Shown in pieces: positions 6,087 through 8,783 of a DNA stretch of 8,783 nt (its first letter is position 1; each line of letters opens with the position of its first letter). The notes below the pieces were generated by a model. It did no database searches. It saw only the letters and a list, made by a program, of their open reading frames with translations, and was not told where the DNA came from. This DNA is from a bacterium UBA3756 (lineage in GTDB: Bacteria; Bacteroidota; Bacteroidia; Bacteroidales; Bacteroidaceae): assembly GCA_002371695.1 (NCBI GenBank), contig DFGG01000153.1, positions 2,645 to 11,427 on the forward strand, read 5' to 3'. A program made the position numbers and the translations under genes.

Positions 6087-6221
6087 TAGTTTTGCATCGG
6101 CACTTTCGGTTAGCACTTGCACTATATCCACTACTGCGAAATAGTACTTTTCTTTTTCTTCGTCCCAGACGAAGCGTACTTTCTTGCCCTCAAAGAGCTG
6201 TATGGCAAAGTTATCGTCCAT
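6087..6221 (-). pseudogene. BRO-N (phage antirepressor-type) N-terminal fragment, truncated and fused in frame to the next gene
   Basis: About 45 residues from ATG 6221: FAIQLFEGKKVRFVWDEEKE followed by KYYFAVVDIVQVLTESADAK. This is the opening of the BRO-N domain as found in Bacteroidetes proteins, which usually start with (A)I(Q/K)(L/I)FExKKVR, WD(E/D)E, then WYFSxVDVxxVLTxSxx. In full-length members SADxK runs on into YW and the rest of a domain of about 100 residues; here the match stops after ADAK and the frame continues into LN and the signal peptide of the barrel protein. No stop codon separates them. It therefore looks like a gene fragment with its own start codon and promoter, joined upstream of an unrelated gene. 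BRO-N proteins are typical of prophages and mobile DNA; no other phage gene is present here. Confidence 0.72.
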
Positions 6222-6249
6222 GTTGCAATGATTTATGAATCCACGGACA

Positions 6250-6257
6250 CAAAGGTA
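6250..6257 (-). promoter_or_regulatory. -7 promoter box upstream of the BRO-N/barrel frame
   Basis: The minus strand reads TACCTTTG, an exact TAnnTTTG match, 28 bp before the ATG at 6221. As in copy A, no clear -33 TTTG accompanies it. It is the downstream edge of repeat copy B and is probably what now transcribes the barrel-protein gene. Confidence 0.55.
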
Positions 6258-6311
6258 CGAGTTTTTCCCGAGTTACAGTAGTATCGCCCTCATCTTTTAT
6301 ATTTTATTATG
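6250..6311 (-). repeat. 62-bp promoter-bearing repeat, copy B (upstream of the BRO-N/barrel frame)
   Basis: Second copy of 4237-4298, 59 of 62 bases identical and ungapped. The similarity stops abruptly at both ends: the downstream leaders differ in length (28 versus 46 bp) and in sequence, and the upstream sides are a lipoprotein coding end in copy A and a hairpin region in copy B. Confidence 0.85.
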
Positions 6312-6318
6312 GCTAAGG

Positions 6319-6367
6319 AAAAAATCGGATTCTGCCGCCCGCTCCAATATATAAGGGCGGGCGGCAG
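6319..6367 (-). terminator. GC-rich hairpin, possible terminator of the receptor transcript
   Basis: Perfect 11-bp arms, CTGCCGCCCGC at 6332-6342 and its complement at 6357-6367, flank a 14-nt A+T-rich loop. On the minus strand the stem is followed, after seven bases, by six T (6324-6319). The spacing between stem and T-run is longer than ideal, and the receptor stop codon is about 200 bp away, so it may be a terminator or simply a palindromic repeat. Confidence 0.45.
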
Positions 6368-6380
6368 CGACGAGCAATCC

Positions 6381-6438
6381 TATACCTTTCTCCCTGTTTC
6401 CCAGTACCTTTTCCCCTGTTTGCACGTATCTTTTCCCC
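6381..6438. repeat. 22-bp tandem repeat, about 2.6 units
   Basis: Two full units, TGTTTCCCAGTACCTTTTCC plus CC (6395-6416) and TGTTTGCACGTATCTTTTCC plus CC (6417-6438), agree at 18 of 22 positions. A diverged partial unit (6381-6394, TATACCTTTCTCCC) precedes them. The unit length is not a multiple of three, which argues against coding. Each unit contains TAnCTTT. Confidence 0.65.
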
Positions 6439-6477
6439 TTCCGCATATAGATACCATCATTAAACGCTGAAAACGGG

Positions 6478-6520
6478 AAATGTTGCATCGTTGGGCGTTA
6501 AGTATTCTTAAACTGAGGAT
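6478..6520 (-). repeat. 43-bp repeat, copy B (downstream of the receptor gene)
   Basis: Second copy of 5190-5232 with 39 of 43 bases identical, located 47 bp past the receptor stop codon. Here no lipoprotein gene follows it; instead there is the tandem repeat, the hairpin and then promoter repeat copy B. Confidence 0.8.
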
Positions 6521-6567
6521 AGGCAGCGTCGGCATGAAGGCTGACGACTGCTCAAACGAGAGAGAAT

Positions 6568-8783
6568 TTATAGTCGATTACGTTCACTTTGTCCTGCATG
6601 GCTACCCTTGTAGCGGCTCTTGGTGGCGTTGAATTTCCACGAGAGGTTGATGCCGATGCGACGGGCATCGCGATACTCCTTGAACTGGGTACGGACATTG
6701 ATGCCGCCGTAAGCCGTCATCTCGGTGTAGCGGGTATGCAAGATGTCGTTGGCAATAATGGCAACGCTGAGGCTTTTGTCCTTGAGGAACTGGCGACTCA
6801 GCCGCAGATTGATATCACCTAAGGCTTCTCGCTGCGAGCAGCCTGTTTCGTGAGCGGGCTTGATGTAGCCCTGAACGTTCAGCATCCAGTCTTTCGGAAA
6901 CGAGAATGTGTTGTCGAGGGTGAACTCGCTAATCAGACCGTTCCAAGTGTGGGTAATGCCCATCGATTCATAGTCTATATTGTTGTAGAAGAACCTCGCC
7001 GTGTAATCCATTTGCCAGATGCCAATCTTGGGCGTGAAATTTAGCACAATGCCATAGTCTTGCATTTTAGGAATGTTACGGTAGTCCATGATGACTACAC
7101 CTGGGTGGTTCACATCATCGTAGGCCATCTGGAATGAGGTTACAGAATTGCGCATATACCTGTAGTAAGGCTGGATGTATAGCCACTTCCACTGCGAGGT
7201 CCACGACAGACTGTGTGTCGTCTGTGGCTGTAGGTAGGCATTACCTGTACTGTACTCGTATTTGCTACGATAGTGGATGGCTGTGCTAAGTATCGAGTAG
7301 GGCGGATTGTTGCGGGTACACTGATAACTGAAGTTGTGGCCCCATCGCTCCGTGCGGTAGGTGAAGGAAAGACGTGGGATGAGCACATGGTAGTCGGGAC
7401 TCTGCTCAAGGTCCTTCTGCCCATTGGTTTCGTAGTCGTTGTGCTCGTTCTGCCAGCGCAGTCCAGCATTGAGATAGAACTTCTTCACTTGCAGGGCATA
7501 GTTGGCGAACAGTGACCAGGTCAAGGTCCGTTGATGTACGCTGTTGTCGGCAGAGAAACCGCTTTGGGTGAAGTCACTTTTGCGGTCCACTCCCGATACT
7601 TCCTCGCCAAAGGTCAGGGACCCCGAGGGGATAGGGGCTGTGACAACGAGTTTCTCTGCCAGCAGGTTGTTCTTGGTCAGCGTGTTGCTGCTTACTCCTT
7701 TCTCGCCAACGGTGCCACCTTCCATATTGCTCTCAGAATGTCCACCGTAGTAGTCGGCGCTGAAGTCCAGTTTCCACTTGCCGATTTCGCCAACGTAATA
7801 GGCATTCACGGCATGCTCCATCCGAGGCTTTCGGAAGGTGACCGTCTTGTTGGTCTCTGCTTCATGGAATTGGCTGTCACGCCACACCTGCTCATCGGTT
7901 TCTTGACTGCCTGTCGCGTCGGTGATATAGTTGTTGGCGGTGTAGGTCAGTCCGAGAGAATGTTTCTCGGATATCTCCCAGTTCCAGCCAAGGTCGGCAA
8001 AGTAGTAATTGTAGCGGTTGAGATAGGTGGCATCTTTCTTGAAGTCCCATGTGCTGGAGGCCTGTAGTTGGTCGGCGGCAGTGGCGGTGATGTATTGGTT
8101 ATTGCTCGTCAGATGCCCTCGGGCGAAGAAGTCCATGCCGTTGCGGGTGCGATAGTTCAGGGCTGCATTGCCATTGGCATAGTATTCCTTGCCTTGGCGG
8201 TAGGCAGCGGAGAAGTTGCCGCTCCACCCCTCGCCCGTCTTGCGGATGGTCTTGAGGCGGATGACGGAGGTGACTTCTGCTCCATACTCTACGCCTGGGT
8301 TGGTGATAATCTCGGCAGAGCGTATTTCGTCAGCACGCAGACGATTCAATTCATCCTCATTGCGCACCTTCTTGTTGTTGATATAGATTTCCGGCTTGCC
8401 GTGACCTGCTACCTCGCCGTTGCTCATCATGAGAGGCAAATGGGAAAGCATCTCTGAAACAGAGCCGAATTGTTCAAGCGGTGTACCTTGAACGGAAACC
8501 AGCAAGCCTCTGTCTGTTGAAGTATAGAGCGGTCGGTGACCTTTCACCGTTACGCCATTCAGTTTGACGGTTTCGGGTTGCATCCGTATTGTACCAAGTT
8601 CAGACTGGTTACAAAGCCGACAGATGGTCTTATAACCGACGTATGATATACGGGCTAATACCGTGGGTTGTTCGTAGGGGATAGCAAAGTAACCGCTCTC
8701 GTTCGACACACCACCTCCAAGGAGGGTGCTGTCGGCAGGATTGAGAACGGCAATATTAGCGTATGCAATGGGCTGGCCTTGCT
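6568..8783 (-). CDS. Outer-membrane TonB-dependent-receptor-like beta-barrel protein (5' end outside window)
   Basis: The frame is open to the window edge; about 738 residues are visible and the signal peptide is missing. Order of domains: first GQPIAYANIAVLNPADSTLL...SGYFAI, a carboxypeptidase-like regulatory (beta-sandwich) domain. Next, at about residues 70-180 of the visible part, is a plug-like region (PLEQFGSVSEMLSHLPL, EIYINNKKVRNEDELNRLRADEIRSAEIITNPGVEYGAE). Then comes a long barrel of amphipathic strands ending NLSWKFNATKSRYKGSHAG and QSERNRL. That ending and plug pattern match the outer membrane beta-barrel family (OMP_b-brl_3) of Bacteroidetes, relatives of TonB-dependent receptors that usually import or bind ligands at the outer membrane. 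The ligand is unknown; no SusD-like partner follows. A GTG at 8709 is internal and is not the start, because the regulatory domain continues upstream of it. Confidence 0.92.
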   Translation of the reverse strand, partial: QGQPIAYANIAVLNPADSTLLGGGVSNESGYFAIPYEQPTVLARISYVGYKTICRLCNQSELGTIRMQPETVKLNGVTVKGHRPLYTSTDRGLLVSVQGTPLEQFGSVSEMLSHLPLMMSNGEVAGHGKPEIYINNKKVRNEDELNRLRADEIRSAEIITNPGVEYGAEVTSVIRLKTIRKTGEGWSGNFSAAYRQGKEYYANGNAALNYRTRNGMDFFARGHLTSNNQYITATAADQLQASSTWDFKKDATYLNRYNYYFADLGWNWEISEKHSLGLTYTANNYITDATGSQETDEQVWRDSQFHEAETNKTVTFRKPRMEHAVNAYYVGEIGKWKLDFSADYYGGHSESNMEGGTVGEKGVSSNTLTKNNLLAEKLVVTAPIPSGSLTFGEEVSGVDRKSDFTQSGFSADNSVHQRTLTWSLFANYALQVKKFYLNAGLRWQNEHNDYETNGQKDLEQSPDYHVLIPRLSFTYRTERWGHNFSYQCTRNNPPYSILSTAIHYRSKYEYSTGNAYLQPQTTHSLSWTSQWKWLYIQPYYRYMRNSVTSFQMAYDDVNHPGVVIMDYRNIPKMQDYGIVLNFTPKIGIWQMDYTARFFYNNIDYESMGITHTWNGLISEFTLDNTFSFPKDWMLNVQGYIKPAHETGCSQREALGDINLRLSRQFLKDKSLSVAIIANDILHTRYTEMTAYGGINVRTQFKEYRDARRIGINLSWKFNATKSRYKGSHAGQSERNRL

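Larger units (their letters stand above)
6222..6567. other. 346-bp gene-free repeat-rich spacer
   Basis: Between the receptor stop codon and the BRO-N start, no convincing gene is present. In transcription order it holds a weak stem (6551-6523), the 43-bp repeat copy B, a 22-bp tandem repeat, a GC-rich hairpin and the 62-bp promoter repeat copy B. A 63-codon open frame (6488-6297) crosses all of these repeats and resembles nothing known to me, so it is not called as a gene. Confidence 0.7.

Noticed and set aside
6297..6488. 63-codon open frame on the minus strand in the spacer
   Set aside because: It spans the 22-bp tandem repeat, the hairpin and part of both duplicated blocks. It has no recognisable domain and the repeat unit is not a multiple of three.
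6523..6551. Stem-loop shortly after the receptor stop codon
   Set aside because: The stem has a bulge and an A-C mismatch on the transcribed strand, and no T-run follows, so it is too weak to call a terminator.
8707..8709. GTG as start codon of the receptor
   Set aside because: The frame continues upstream to the window edge with a typical carboxypeptidase-like regulatory domain, so the GTG encodes an internal valine.
8709..8728. CCTCCAAGGAGG palindrome in the receptor gene
   Set aside because: Twelve bp within coding sequence, not repeated elsewhere in the window, and explained by codon use.
1..8783. CRISPR array, tRNA, phage or complete transposon
   Set aside because: No regularly spaced direct repeats, no tRNA-like cloverleaf and no transposase or integrase frame were seen; the BRO-N fragment alone does not make a prophage.

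Overview
The window looks like chromosomal DNA of a member of Bacteroidales, probably Prevotella/Segatella-like. The support is an outer-membrane beta-barrel receptor with a carboxypeptidase-like regulatory domain, a GT117 (DUF2723) membrane glycosyltransferase, a DUF3098 protein, weak or absent Shine-Dalgarno sequences, and promoters with the Bacteroidetes -7 box TAnnTTTG. Genus-level placement is inference. Every gene is on the minus strand, so transcription runs from high to low coordinates.

Layout in transcription order: (1) a 5'-truncated outer-membrane TonB-receptor-like barrel (8783-6568). (2) A 346-bp gene-free stretch (6567-6222) with a 43-bp repeat copy, a 22-bp tandem repeat, a GC-rich hairpin and a 62-bp promoter-bearing repeat copy. 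(3) An N-terminal scrap of a BRO-N (phage antirepressor-type) gene joined in frame to an exported barrel-like protein (6221-5265). (4) The second copy of the 43-bp repeat, then a lipoprotein with a DUF4377-like domain (5135-4302), then the second copy of the 62-bp promoter repeat. (5) A membrane-anchored winged-helix regulator (4190-3471), closed by a terminator hairpin. (6) A promoter and a two-gene unit, GT117 glycosyltransferase and DUF3098 protein (3362-224), with overlapping reading frames. (7) The N-terminus of an ECF sigma factor leaving the window (131-1).

The genes are mostly cell-envelope functions: receptor, barrel, lipoprotein, membrane glycosyltransferase, and two transcription regulators (one membrane-tethered, one sigma factor). 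No single pathway can be read from them. No CRISPR array, tRNA, rRNA, toxin-antitoxin pair or complete transposase is visible.

The most unusual feature is how repeats and gene fragments have become part of reading frames. A 57-bp nested palindrome sits exactly in frame (19 codons) between the membrane helix and the DNA-binding domain of the regulator. A 100-bp inverted-repeat element is read through in frame in a loop of the glycosyltransferase. A truncated antirepressor start is fused in frame ahead of a signal peptide. Two different intergenic repeats (62 bp and 43 bp) each occur twice in the same relative order, which suggests a duplicated promoter/regulatory module.
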